NCBI GenBank assembly: GCA_029721435.1 | Contig: CM056584.1 | Location: forward strand, 11,137,895-11,201,894 | Direction: 5' to 3' | DNA length: 64,000 nucleotides | From: Gymnothorax reevesii | Lineage: Eukaryota; Chordata; Actinopteri; Anguilliformes; Muraenidae | In this document: one piece after another, positions 1 to 11,542 of the stretch | How the letters are laid out: each line of letters begins with the position of its first letter | Numbering within the stretch: position 1 is the stretch's first letter | Notes under the pieces: generated by a model | Told to the model about the DNA's origin: nothing | What the model saw: the letters and a program-made list of their open reading frames with translations, nothing else | Database searches by the model: none | Made by a program: the position numbers and the translations under genes

Positions 1-138
1 TAGTGGGGGAAAAGAATACAGCCTGATTGCTATGATCTCGTACTGAGTTAAGATCACATATTGAAAATAAATGTGTAACGTATCTTGCATTGTTGTCCAT
101 GCATGTAAACGACAACATTTTAAGCAGCAACAGGGTGT

Positions 139-638
139 AACAAGTCAACACTGTCAACAACATCCCCCACCAATCGTGTGCTTCTAATTTTCACTCCATC
201 AAGGCCTTTATGGTCTGAAGCTACACACCAAATTTGTTTGTCCTATCTGCAATAGTTTCCGAGAGAAGTTGTCCCCTTTCTCTCAGACGAACGGACGCAC
301 ACACGGAGGTCAAACCTATATTCCCCCCCCCCACTTCGTGTTGGCGGGGGATAATAGGAACATGCTATCCATCCATCGTTTCTCTTCCCAATGATGCAGG
401 CAGAAGAAACAAGTCAACATGGTCTACAACATCCCCCTCCAATCGTGTGCTTCTTATTTTCAAACTCCATCAAGGCCTTTATGGTCTGAAGTTACACACC
501 AAATTTGGTTGTCCTATCTGTTATAGTTTCTGAGAAAAGTTGTCCCCTTTCTCTCGGAAGGACGGACAGACGCACACACGCACGGACGGAGTTCAAACCT
601 TTATCCCCCTTCCGCTTTGTGTTGGCGGGGGATAATAA
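139..638 (+). repeat. Two head-to-tail copies of a ~220-bp dispersed repeat
   Basis: Two direct copies (about 139-356 and 408-638) share the order AACAAGTCAACA, a CATCCCCC block, CAATCGTGTGCTTCT, TCAAGGCCTTTATGGTCTGA, a run of ACGGACG units and a GTTGGCGGGGGATAATA end. A third copy sits at 4158-4400. Such units, ending in GGACGGACGGAC-type runs, are common in fish genomes. I cannot assign a family. The short frames inside are not genes. Confidence 0.8.
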
Positions 639-1214
639 ATGAGTAACCGTTATTTCATTCCAACTTCATAAGTTTGAATGATCTGACATAGTTTTCGTTT
701 TGAAATTCCATTCAAGTCCGCTCATGGTAATAATTCGAGAATGCCTCATATTCATAATGCTTAATATAGAAGTAAGCGGTGGAGAAAACCAGCCTGAAGC
801 GGCAAAGTAAAATGCAACATTAACGAATCATGCAGATATAGGACAGAGGCTTCTTTATTTCAACACTTTAAAGGTGAGGAGAGGAGCTCATTTTATTGGT
901 GAAGAGTTGACTCGGCAGTGTTAATACCACTTAAGCCTTTTCTCCTCCCTCTTTGTTACTTGTGCCGGAAGGAGGGACAGAGGCGTACTTGCGCCAGGCC
1001 TCACCGGGCACGAAATTGCAACATACGCCTGGGACACACCCCGTTGGCGCGGCGCTCCCACTATTCGCAGCGCCCGGTCTACGAATTTAGAGCCCAAAGA
1101 GTAAGTTGAGCTATTGCTTGATAATTTCCTCCACAATAATTTTCCTTCCTTGAGGAACTGATGCCACTGTTTATATGGACTTTAATGGAACTGTATTGTC
1201 ATTATCCTATTTTG

Positions 1215-1475
1215 ATTCTTCTTGAGATTAATTAGCTAGCCCGCGGAAGATGGGCTACCCCACTATAGCCGGGTTCCTCCTGAGATTTCTTCCCACTGGG
1301 GAGTTTTTTCTCACCACTGCTTGAGGATTTCCTGCTGGGAGTTTTTTGCCTCATTTGCCATAGTGGGGAATAGGCGGGGCACTGCCCTTTCAGTAACTTT
1401 CTCTCTCACTCTAAAGCGTCTTTGTGACAGTTTATCTGTGAAAAGCGGTATACAAATAAATTGAAATTGAAAAAT
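1215..1475 (+). repeat. 3' end of a teleost retroposon
   Basis: The stretch has a GGGCTACCCCACTATAGC block and a GGTTCCTCCTGAGATTTCTTCC/GGGAGTTTTTT section. It ends with AAGCGGTATACAAATAAATTGAAATTGAA, which resembles the usual tail of many fish LINE/SINE 3' ends (AAGCGCTATAYAAATAAAATTGAATTG). No coding part remains. The family is not determined. Confidence 0.55.
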
Positions 1476-2459
1476 AATTATTCCTCTTTTTCAACAGCTT
1501 TGCTGAAGAAACACACAGAGCTATGGAAAAAACATCAGGTGTAAGAATACCATACCATACCCTACCACTCCATCCACTGGAAAGTGGTCAGAGGTCATCA
1601 TCCACGATTTCATGCATAGTCAGACAGTTCAAGGACATTTACATCCAACATCAGACCATCTTTGAACAGAGATGGGGGGGCTACCATCTACCTTCTATAC
1701 AAAATTATCACGAGACAACTTAATCTCATGATAACAAAACTGTCTCCTTAAGAACTGAGCTACATCATCCAGCGAGGAATTCCGCAATATGCGGCTGAAA
1801 TCTTCAGAAGCAGTTTACACCCCGTGTTTAGATTTTTTAAAAATTTGTCCAGATTTACTTATCTAATATTCAATATAGTGGTTCATTATAATGTTGATTT
1901 CCTTTCCCTTTCTTTGTTGGCCTTAAAGACCACAGCCAATGCTCTCAAGCATTTGTTTTTAGAAGACGTGCACTGAAGCAGGCCCATTTTTCTCCATACT
2001 GTGGACTCAGGTGTTTAATGTACTGGATATTCATTCCAGACAGCTGTGTGAGATCTTAAGGCTCTTCATTTGACTGCCTGAGCAGCATTTTAACCATATC
2101 ATCCTATATGGCCGTCTTGACCCAAATGTTACATAAACTGCCACTTGTAGTGTATATAACTAACTGTGTAAGGTTTTAAGACTTCTGAGGAGGAAACTGA
2201 ATAGAGATTGCCACCATGGATAATGCTGTACTGTTTAAATTGAAAAAGAAAATACACAAATCATTTAAAAAGATGTTCAACTTGTCTGCTTAAATCATTG
2301 CGGTTAACTCAAGTTCAGAATTTTTTCAAGTTAAATATGATGCTGCATGAATGGTAAGCAAAAAAGGTCAGAATATGCAAGACACTGTGTTAGTTGGTCA
2401 GTACTAATGTGCACGAGTCGTAATGGGGGGGGAAAAATTCAGAAACGTCAGTATTTTAA

Positions 2460-2645
2460 AACTGGGTTTAGATAACCCATATTTTAAGTTTCGAGTAATA
2501 GCTTCCCATAAGTTGGGTTGACTGTACAACCCATCATGCTGGGTCAAAGTAACCAAGCATTGGGTTCGTCCATATTTGAGCCAGTGCTGGGTAGCAGAAA
2601 CAACCCAATTTGGGTTATATTCAACCCAACATTTTTTAGTGTGTA
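2460..2645. repeat. AACCCA/TGGGTT-rich non-autonomous element
   Basis: The block alternates ACCCA and TGGGT motifs on both strands, so it can fold back on itself many times. On the minus strand it begins CACTAAAAAATGTTGGGTTG, which would fit a CACTA-type terminus. The opposite terminus is not clear, so the superfamily is uncertain. Confidence 0.4.
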
Positions 2646-2702
2646 ACGTTCATTTTGTATGTAAGAAAATGCATAATTCAGTGGATAATTGTTGTCACAT
2701 AG

Positions 2703-4160
2703 CTTGCCTTATTATTTCCTGAGCTTGACTGGCAATACAGATATTTTAATACCTTACACTGCGTAATTTTATTGCCACGCGTTCGCAGACTTTGAAACAG
2801 CTCTCTGTCCGCAACAGGGTGTCTCGAAAACGCAGATCTCAAAATATTGAAATATGAAAATAGGCTTTGTCTCGTCCTCGCCTCCGAAATTTTTAAGCAT
2901 GCATCTTATTTATTACAATTTAATGGACAGTGATAACACAAAAAACTACAGATAATTTAAGTCTACATCGTGTTACCCTTTCCATTATTGAAAGCTAACC
3001 ATAAACAGTATTCAGAGCTATTCAGGCCAATAGTGCCTTATAGGCTAAACAACAAAAACATTTCGATTGCCGGTCATGTTTTCAATTTAAAACCTTGACC
3101 GGCTGCCAGTCACTCAGACACCTCGAAATTCCTTGTTCATTTTTTTGTTGTAGTACTCATTTTCTGAACGAGTGGTTTGCAAAGTCCGCGAGCATCACTT
3201 AATTATAAATAGGCGAACGCCATTATACCATAAAGATAGTGTCAGGCCTTTTTATGAAAGGCGTGCAATTTTCCGTTTTTTTTCTTTAACATTATGTTCC
3301 ATGACTATACCGAAGTGAGAAACTAATGCCTATATCACTTATCTTAACTGTAGTTCAGGCGGATCTTAGGACACAATTGAAACGCACACTTCCGTGCCTA
3401 TGTAAGAAGAATATGATGTCGGAAGAGAAAAGTGGTGTTGCACATGGTAGATTTACATATTTTAAAGTTCGCCAGAATGTATTGCTTTAATTAGTTTAGA
3501 TTATGTACAATATTAATATCACCTTAACTTTTCATGCAGGGCAGGTTTGCGCGTCTAAAATAGCATATGAGCTGCATAAAAAAAAAATGCTGAAAAATTA
3601 AGTTTACGCGCGCAAATGTTTGCGCACCTAAAGATTTTTCAAGGCCTGTCGTGTTCATGAAAAATAGTGACTTGGATATAAGCGTTCTCCAGTAATATAT
3701 CCCAGTGTCCGTGTGGCCAAAAGTCGGACAGGGTTTTAATATCACTCTGTGTCCCACAGTCAATTATTGTTCTTATACGATTTTTCAGGAACAAGGTTCA
3801 CAAATCTTGAAAAAAAGATGCCTGAATAACACTCTCGTCAGCCTGAATAGCTCTGAATAGCCTGTTTACGGTCTGCTCTCAATAATGGTAAGGGTAACAC
3901 GATACAGACAAATTATATAGTTCTTGTGGTATCACAGGCCATGAAATCGTGATAAATAAATAAGATACATACTTAAAAATTTCCGGGACGAAAACAAGAC
4001 ACATATATTCATATTTCAATATTTTGAGGTCTGTCTTTTCGAGACACCCTGTTGCAGACAGATAGCTGTTTCAAAGTCTGCGGACACGTAGCAATAAACG
4101 CAAATCACGTAGTGAAAAGTATTAAAATATCAGTATTGCCTGTCAAGCACAAGAAATAAC
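2703..4160. mobile_element. Fold-back element with ~330-bp inverted arms
   Basis: The left arm (about 2703-3030) and right arm (about 3830-4160) are diverged reverse complements. Matching blocks include the CTTGACTGGCAATACAGATATTTTAATAC region against its mirror near 4110-4150. They also include CAACAGGGTGTCTCGAAAA against TTTTCGAGACACCCTGTTG, and ACATCGTGTTACCC against GGGTAACACGAT. The 800-bp centre has no recognisable protein. Arms this long with a non-coding centre are typical of fold-back DNA elements. No clear target duplication was found. The right end abuts another repeat copy. Confidence 0.7.
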
Positions 4161-4400
4161 AAGTCACCATGGTCTACACCATCCCCCGCCAATCGTGTGC
4201 GTCTTATTTTCGAACTCCATCAAGGCCTTGATGGTCTGAAGCTACACACCTAATTAGGTTGCCCTATCTGTAAGAGATTCTTTGAAAAGTTGTCCCCTTT
4301 CTCTCGGACGGACGGACAGACGCATGCACGCACGCTAGGACGGACAGACGGAGGTCAAACCTATATCCCCCTCCCAATTCGTGTTGGCAGGGGATAATAA
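4158..4400 (+). repeat. Third copy of the GGCGGGGGATAATA-ending repeat
   Basis: Same order of blocks as the pair at 139-638: AACAAGTCACCATGG, CATCCCCCGCCAATCGTGTGC, TCAAGGCCTTGATGGTCTGA, GGACGGACGGACAG and a GGCAGGGGATAATA end. It directly follows the right arm of the fold-back element. Confidence 0.75.
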
Positions 4401-4554
4401 GGCAAGCCATGATACAACAATAATCCACTGAATAGCAATTATACATTGGTATACCCTCAGGCCCACCTCCTTCCTGCCAATAACCGCCTCCTCACTGACA
4501 AAAACAAGCCACCGTAAAAAATCCACTCGTAAATCAGCCTCCGAAAAAAAAAAA

Positions 4555-4815
4555 AAGAAGAAAAAAAACCCACTTTCGCGCGAGCAGGTGAACGTTTCGC
4601 GAACATTTATTTCTCCTCGCAGGCAAAAATATTGCTCGAGGGAGCGAAAATGCAGGATATAATATTGCTCGCGAGTTCTTTGAAAGCGCTCGCAAATAGT
4701 TTTGCGAGAATGTATTTTTCCTCAGATATTTGATTTATGCGCGCGGATGTTGCGAACTGGTCTCGTTCGTGCGCGGGATTTGCGCGCTATTCGAAAAGGT
4801 AATAAAAGGTTGGTT
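4555..4815. repeat. CGCG-rich short-palindrome block in AT-rich intron
   Basis: Between a poly-A run near 4540 and plain intron, the sequence is packed with CGCG, CTCGCGAG, GCGCGAGC and TTGCGCGC words. The flanks have very few CpGs. Repeated small palindromes suggest a transposon-derived unit and not a regulatory CpG island. No terminal repeats or coding frame were identified. Confidence 0.35.
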
Positions 4816-5370
4816 CCGCGTGCGCCCATTAGACCATTTGATAACTTAGAAGTTTTGCAGCCATCACAAGCCAAGTTACTGAGCTCTTAGTTTTCTGAGC
4901 TCTGACCAAAACATATACATCATTGGTCAGCCAGTGGCGTTGTTCTGATGGATTAACTAACTACAAACATCAGAATTATTTTCTTGCACAATGCAGCTGA
5001 ACCAGAGTCAATGAGATATTTTCAAATACATTCCACTGTATTATTAAGCCCAAAGATGATCCCATTTGTAATCAGAAGCCATGATGGTAAAGAGTACTTC
5101 CTCTCAGAGAATCAACACCACATATGAAGCCTTTTTCTCCGAGGTTACCATAATGCCTGGGAACAGAATTGAGCGGTGCTGAGAGCATAGATCTGTCTGG
5201 CTCGGCATAGCTCGGCTCGCGTCAGTCGATGGTAGAAATGTGACGTAAAAAGGACCCCGACCTCCTCATCCTCCCCCCCAAAACCCAGATTTCAAAGACC
5301 CATATCGTGGGCGCCATTGACCCACGTGGAAATGCGCTTCATTTCTTAACTCAGTGAGATCTACAATATA

Positions 5371-6326
5371 CAGTGCTGCGAAAAAGTATTTGCCCCATCC
5401 TGATTTTTTTTTTGCACATGAACCACACTTGAATGTTCCAGATTAAAAAAATTTTAATATAACACAAAGATAACCCAAAGTTAATGCAAAACGAAGTTTT
5501 AAAATTATTTAATTTATGAAGGGAAAAAAGCTATCCAAACCTACCTAGCCCTAGGAGAAAAAGAAACTGCCCCCCTTATTAAATCATAAATTAACTGTGA
5601 TTAACCACATTTTTTAGTTCAATTTCACTAGCCAAACCCAGGCCTGATTGCTGCCAGACCTGTTGAATCAAAAAAATCACTTAAATAGAACCTGTTTGAC
5701 AAAGCAAAGTTGGCTAAAAGATCTCAAAAAGCAACACATCATGCCTCAAAAGAATCCCGAAGAAGAAATTCCAACCATCAGTTTGTGACCTCAAGCTCAA
5801 GCGCACTTGTATAATGCAGCAAGCAATGAATCAAAACACACTAATTAGTCCACCCCTGAAAGGCTTTCAAAAAAAAAAAAAAAAAAAAAAATGAAGGTTT
5901 TGCACTGGCCTAGTCAAAGTCTGGACTTTGAGATGCTGTGGCATGACCTTAAACAGGTCGTTCATGCTCGAAAACCATCCGATGTGACTGAATTAAAACA
6001 ATTCTGCACAGCAGAGTGGGCCAAAATTCCTCTACAGCGATGTGAAAGTGATGACTCATTGCCAGTTATCGCAAATGTTTGATTGCAGTTGTTGTTGCCA
6101 AGGATGGCACAACCAGTAATTTGATTTAGGGTGCAATTACTTTTTCACATAGGTTTGGAGAGCTTGTATTCTCAATCAATGAAATCATTTAAAAACTGCA
6201 TTTTGTATTTAAGTTCTTTGTTTAATATACATTTTTTTTGATGATCTGAAACTTTTAAGCACGACAAATATGCAAAAAAGATTTTTTAAAAATCAGGAAG
6301 GGGGCAAATATTTTTTCACAGCACTG
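5371..6326 (+). mobile_element. Internally deleted Tc1-like DNA transposon
   Basis: The element starts CAGTGCTGCGAAAAAGTATT and ends with the matching inverted repeat (GGGGCAAATATTTTTTCACAGCACTG). A TA dinucleotide lies directly outside each end (5369-5370, 6327-6328), the Tc1/mariner target duplication. Near the 3' side (about 5891-6080) the frame VLHWPSQSLD..LWHDLKQVVHARKP..EWAKIP is the end of a Tc1 transposase, with the SPDLNPIE-type motif decayed to SQSLDFEM. The rest of the transposase is missing, so this copy cannot move by itself. Confidence 0.9.
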
Positions 6327-6407
6327 TAGCTCAAGTCCCACACATAGATTTAAACCATTTGCACTCCAAAAATACCCCAGCAACACATGGGTACTGCATG
6401 ACCAAAG

Positions 6408-7006
6408 GGGCCCGCCAAGCTGTCACAGAATTACAGTCCCATTACATTTTCGGTTGTAACTCTACAACTAAATAAGATAAAATCAAGTATGATATGTCAT
6501 ATTGAAGGAATTAACTTGTTCTTTAATATTATTAAGTGAAAATATATTTTTTGAGAAATTTTCAAAGATGAAACAAGCAAAAACTACTCTGTCACGGAAT
6601 TACACAAAATTGACGTGGTTTTTTTTAATGTTGTGTTTTACTATCCAGAAAGTGATGTTCCTATCATAGTTAGGTTATGAAACTTCAATATGTTCATATA
6701 TAAGGTGTTTTTGGTTAATACTGTAAGTTATAGAAACAAATATTGACTTTAACCATCCTTTATGGGCAAGAAATTTCAAAAAGTCAATGTCACGGAATTA
6801 CAAGAGGCAAATTGTCACGGAATGACAACAATAGTATTAATTAGTTTCAATGTATTTATTTCAATATATTATACATATATACATAATTATTTACATTTTT
6901 ACAGTTTAGCAATATATTACAATGAGTTTTCCACTCATAATGACCAATCATAATACATAAATTTTTTTTTTTTAATCTCCATGTCAACATTGGCTTGGCG
7001 GCCCCC
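6408..7006 (+). mobile_element. 600-bp inverted-terminal element, copy 1 (GTCACGGAATTAC family)
   Basis: The ends are GGGCCCGCCAAGC and its mirror GCTTGGCGGCCCCC, next to a candidate 5-bp duplication CAAAG (6403-6407 and 7007-7011). Inside are four copies of GTCACRGAATKAC (near 6423, 6591, 6790 and 6816); one is the palindrome-like TTGTCACGGAATGACAA. A second copy lies in reverse orientation at 16861-17463. There is no transposase. The 5-bp duplication and G/C terminus match no superfamily I can name. Confidence 0.75.
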
Positions 7007-7439
7007 CAAAGGAAATGAATGATGTTTTACTTCCACCAGAGCCAGGAACTCGCCGTAATGATGTGCACTCAAGCAGTGATGTGCACGACTGCGACTGGCT
7101 TAATATGCTGAACGGGCTACAAATTCTAACTCAATTCTAAATTCTTCAACTTAGTTGGCCCATACTGACAGAGGGTCAGTTTATGACTCAAGTTAAGAGG
7201 AGCTAGGTGCGCTTCATAAAGGCTCCTTTACAAATAAATTATTTTCTGTGGAAATAAAAAAAAAATAAAAAAAAGTATTTTGGCAGTGCAAAGCATGATG
7301 TTACAACACGATTGGCTGGAAAACACTACAATAGCCCAAAAGTTGAAAAGGTTAGGAGCAACACCAACACCAACATCTTCCAGTCAGCACATCAACTTAC
7401 AGCACCACAAGGCAGGAGCGCTTTTAAGCCCCGTCCATT

Positions 7440-7665
7440 TCAAGGTCAAGAATTCAATTCAAATTCAATTTTATTTTTGCATAGTACTTTTCACAGGCTG
7501 ACTGTCACAAATATGCAGGGTAAATAAAGTCAGTGGCCAGTCTAATCCTCAAAATGGCAAAATGGCAAAAAACTCCCAATAGGGATAAAAATCATCAGTC
7601 GGTTTTCAGAAGAAACTCCCCAGGGTTCACGTCATCAGCCCTTGGAGGAAATATTTTGCACTCCT
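7440..7665 (-). repeat. Retroposon tail fragment (AATTCAATTCAA..TTTTATTT type)
   Basis: On the plus strand it starts AATTCAATTCAAATTCAATT, then TTATTTTTGCATAGTACTTTT, and later has GGCAAAAAACTCCC and GAAACTCCCCAGGG. This is the mirror of the common fish retroposon tail seen at 1215-1475, so the retroposon runs on the minus strand here. No coding part is left. Confidence 0.5.
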
Positions 7666-8039
7666 AAAAACACTTTTCCCTCTGAACAGCCAAACTGTTA
7701 TGTCCACCGCAGCAACCCTCTCCCATCGACGAAGGAGGTAGATGGCCCGGATCACGATTCCTCCGACTCACCGGACGGCTAGCCTTTGCTCCCATTACAA
7801 TACGCAGTTGCACCACCAATCAAACACCACCCAACCCATTCTGTCGATGGTTGACGCCTAATGCGCAGGAGTAGGGTATTTTCAAATTCTGTTGATAAAA
7901 CTACTACTTCCAGTATTACTTATCAGCACTTGCAGCTCACCTCATAAATGAGTTTAATTTCTCTTCTGTTTCAGGCAAGGCCAACCAAAAAAAAAAATCA
8001 AAAATAGGACCAAGGGTCCTGAAGCTTACCGGCAAGCAG

Positions 8040-8545
8040 TCTTACAGCGATGATACAAGTTATGAAATTTCATGTGACGTTTGACATTTGAATCTTTGAA
8101 AATCAATGTCAAGGTCACTAAATAAAAGTTCACATTCATTTATAAGACGTCCCGTAATACAATCCTAAGCTCTGAAGCAGTTTTGGTGACAAGTCATTAT
8201 AATATGTCAAAATGTATTCAATGTCAAATGTGAACTTTAAAGGCCACAGAATGTCAAGTTGTGGTCAGCAAATGGACTTCATATATGACTCTATACAAAC
8301 CTTGGCTTACTCTGTGACTATTTTGGCGATAGTCATTGTAATTTCACTGTCTCGTTTGACCCTCAAAGGTCACTGACAGTCAAGTTGAATGTCACCAAAT
8401 GAAAGTTCATGCATGACTTCCTAGATGTCAGTAACACAAACTTAGGCTCCATCTGTAACCGTTTTAGTGATACAAGTCATTGAATTTTCACTAGGTCACA
8501 TGTGACCTTTGAAGGTCAATACGAAGGTCACCAAATATTACTCCC
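8040..8545. repeat. Diverged tandem repeat rich in AGGTCA words
   Basis: Three to four diverged units of roughly 110-130 bp carry the order AAGTCATT, AATGTCAAATGTGAMCTT, AAGGTCACT and CACCAAATGAAAGTTCA. Each unit brings AGGTCA or its complement. A tight cluster lies at 8493-8530 (see findings). A related block is at 16480-16760. Such TTGACCTTTGACC-type units are widespread in fish genomes. Confidence 0.6.
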
Positions 8546-9502
8546 TATATATGAGTAACAAATCTATAGAGCAAGTTTTGTGTCAACTAGTACTAGATAA
8601 CTCGGTCGCCACAGGGACCAAGTCGTGCATCTCCGCGATCCCCAAATTTTGGACAAAATGGCCATGGGCAGCCAGATTGGACGTCCAATAGTGCCGAAAA
8701 TCGGTCTTGAGCATTGTCAAATAAATATCTTCGCCTGTGCAAAATTGGAAAAAATTCCTGTAATAATTGTCGCTTCCAGAGCTCGGAACAAAAAATCTCT
8801 GTGGGCGCCACCGCCAAGGCCCCTGAACTAAACCATAGCATCTCCCGACCATGGTGTTAGGTTGCGAGCCGTGCAGCCGTGATTTGCACGGCCTGTGTCA
8901 GAAAAACATGGTCTGTTTTCTGGATGACTGCTTACGAAAATATTTCCAGGCCGTGCAAAAAATGGCAAGAAATTATGTTGCTAAAACCCAGATCAAAAAA
9001 ACGATTTTATTTCCGACTGATATCGCCTGGTTTATTGATTTATTTTTGTAGCCAGCATGCCACGGCTGCCAAATCGCCAGCCAAGTACGGATTGCTCCAG
9101 CACTGAACACGTCGCCAAACTGACTGATTTGCATACTCGGAGAGCAATCAGAACATTTATTAGTGGAAATCGGCACAGCAGCACGCATGCACCTTAGCCT
9201 GGGAATAGAGTGGGCGTGCGCCAACCAATCTTCGTGATCAGCGAAATGGTCAAAATATTTACAAGTTCTCTCTCACAATGGAGAAGTGAAAGTGCGAGGA
9301 TTCTCAGGCTGATCTTGGCTTTCTGAGACTCATCCATACTCTGCTCCCGACTTTCGTTGGAGGGGAGATACAAACATTCTACATGAAAATACAACAATTG
9401 GGTTCATATCTCAGCCGTCTAATGGCAGAAGCGTTCATAGAGCTGCTTGGTCGCAGCAAAAAACAGAGGTAATGAAAAAGCATGTGAATTGAAGTCATAA
9501 AT

Positions 9503-9650
9503 ACACCGGACGCGAAACAAATTTTTTTCACGACAGATTACATTCAAAGTCAATGCAAAGACGCAAATACTAAAACATGTGTATTCGTGTCTTTGCATTG
9601 CCTTTGAATGTAATCTGTCGTGCTAGAAATTTGTTTCGCGTCCGGTGTGA
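9503..9650. mobile_element. Hairpin MITE, copy 1 (ACCGGACGCGAAAC ends)
   Basis: Two arms of about 65 bp are near-perfect reverse complements around a short centre. The left end is ACACCGGACGCGAAAC and the right end GTTTCGCGTCCGGTGTGA; inner arms carry ACATTCAAAGTCAATGCAAAGACG and its mirror. Further copies lie at 20411, 21291 and 21941. There is no coding content. Confidence 0.85.
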
Positions 9651-9674
9651 AAGCGACTTTAGGATGTCCAATAC

Positions 9675-10115
9675 TTTGGCATGCTAGCTAAAACATTGTT
9701 GATATCAATGTCTCTATCTTGTTAGCTAGGTAGCCAAATGGCTCGCTCGCGAGTTTTCCATTGTAAGCGAACTGTAGCCTTTTTAGCTCGCTAGTCAGTT
9801 AGCTATGTAACTAAACACACTGGCGTGCTAGCTATGGCACACAGTTCGATATCACTTTGGCTTGCTAGCTAGGAAGCCAACTAGCTCGCTAAGGAGTATG
9901 ACCGTGTACAGAAACGATGGCCTTATTTTGTCGGCGTAATTATTTCTGAGAATACTTCAGTCACTGAAAGCAAACTGCAGCCTTTATAGCTCACTAGCCA
10001 GTTGGCTATGTTGCTAAATACTTTGGCGCCCTAGCTATACTATTGCTAGCTAGGTTGCCAACTAGCTCGCTAGCGAGTAAGACTGTACGCAAACTGTGGC
10101 CTTATTTTGTCGGAG
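9675..10115. repeat. Diverged tandem array of GCTAGC/GCTCGC-rich units
   Basis: The block repeats GCTAGCTAGG, CCAACTAGCTCGCTA, CTTTGGC and GCCTTATTTTGTCGG. The stretches ending at about 9940 and 10115 share the order CTTTGGC, TAGCTAGG, CCAACTAGCTCGCTA, GGCCTTATTTTGTCGG. The unit is roughly 180 bp, and the earlier part at 9675-9840 is a more decayed copy. AGCT and CTAG tetramers dominate, and no reading frame spans it. Confidence 0.65.
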
Positions 10116-10461
10116 GAAGTAACAAAAATTGCTTGCTGTAGAAGGTAAATGTCAGTTGGGTGTGGTAAATGATGAATTGTAGTTTATCAAATCAAATGAC
10201 AATATATCACTCCATTTTTCAATTCACTGGATAATTTATGACTTTTTCAATTCACATGCGTTTCCATCACCTCCATTTTTAGCAATTAATTTTTGTTACT
10301 TCCACCCCTCATACCCAGACACTTTGTGCAGGGGAACATAATTTGAGACTTTCAGACAGGTAAAAATCACCTCAAATGTTCATAATTCTCACAATCTGTT
10401 CAGATTCATGGGTAACATTAGTAAGCTCATGTTAGTGGACACTTGGATAAATACACACATT

Positions 10462-11110
10462 TCTCACATTCACGTTTCATCCGCTTTTCAAAATTTTTTC
10501 CAGCTTGTGTATTTTTTAGACTCTTAAAATCCAGGGCGATCTTATAACAAATCTGTTTTAAATTAATCTTGAATAATGGCCTAAAATGCTACAAGAGAGA
10601 TGCATTTCAGAGGAAGATTTTTCTTTTCTAATTATTCAAATTACTGACATTCTTGCCATCGTAGCCCAGTTTGGTGTGTCTGCTTTGCACCAACACATCT
10701 TAATCGTTATAAGCTACTGAAATTGTTTGATTGTTACTTAGGCCAAGTACACAGGAATAGATTTAAGGAAGGGCGGAGCACCTGCAATTAGCGAAATCTA
10801 AACTCAGGCTTCTTCCCGACGGCATTTTAAAACGTTTAAGCCGCTTCAGGGGTGTATGTTTCAAGAAATTACACGCAACTGCCTGCAGACCCCATGACTG
10901 CATGTGGTCTCATCACACTTTAATAAAATCCTCATTCAACATCGCCACATCCCAACTCAGCATTTCATCTCTCGTTGTCGTATTTTTAGGAGATCTAAAA
11001 TAACAAAATAAAAATAAAGAGATTTATTTTCAGATCGCCATGGATTTCAAACGTCTAAAAAATACAGAAGCTGGAAAATTCTGAAAAGCGGATGAAACGT
11101 GAATGTGAGA
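10462..11110. mobile_element. Non-autonomous DNA element with ~80-bp terminal inverted repeats
   Basis: The left end TCTCACATTCACGTTTCATC through about 10545 is mirrored by 11030-11110, which ends GATGAAACGTGAATGTGAGA. Shared inner blocks are CCGCTTTTCA, TTTCCAGCTT, GTATTTTTTAGAC and GCGATCT. The 480-bp centre has no transposase. The flanks show no clear target duplication, so the superfamily is open. Confidence 0.75.
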
Positions 11111-11542
11111 TATGAATGATCAGAGTCGCAAGAAATGGCCTGGCAATGCAAATCTGTGCAGTTTAAATTTCAAAACGCAGCAATCAAACATGTTGTCTTA
11201 ATTAACAGCTCTACTCATTCAACTTAAAGAGTAAATGAATCCACATTTGACTGCTAATCAAGCAAAGTAAACGGGAACAGGTTACTTTTCTTAGAGTAGC
11301 CCAACTGGTTAATAAGAGACGATTCTGTTTTCATTTGCTTGGCTTCTCTCAGCACGTAGCCAAAAAATACTGAGTGTCAAGTTCTTTCCGGAAGCAGTTC
11401 CCATGCCCTATGATGTTTGGTACTTTCGTTCAGGACATCACAGGGCTTAATAGAAAAGGGAAAGCTCGGATCACAGAGATGTTTGCCCCATGGCAGCAGG
11501 TAGTGTTACTGCACTTTAAAAAAACGATTCATAATCATTGCA

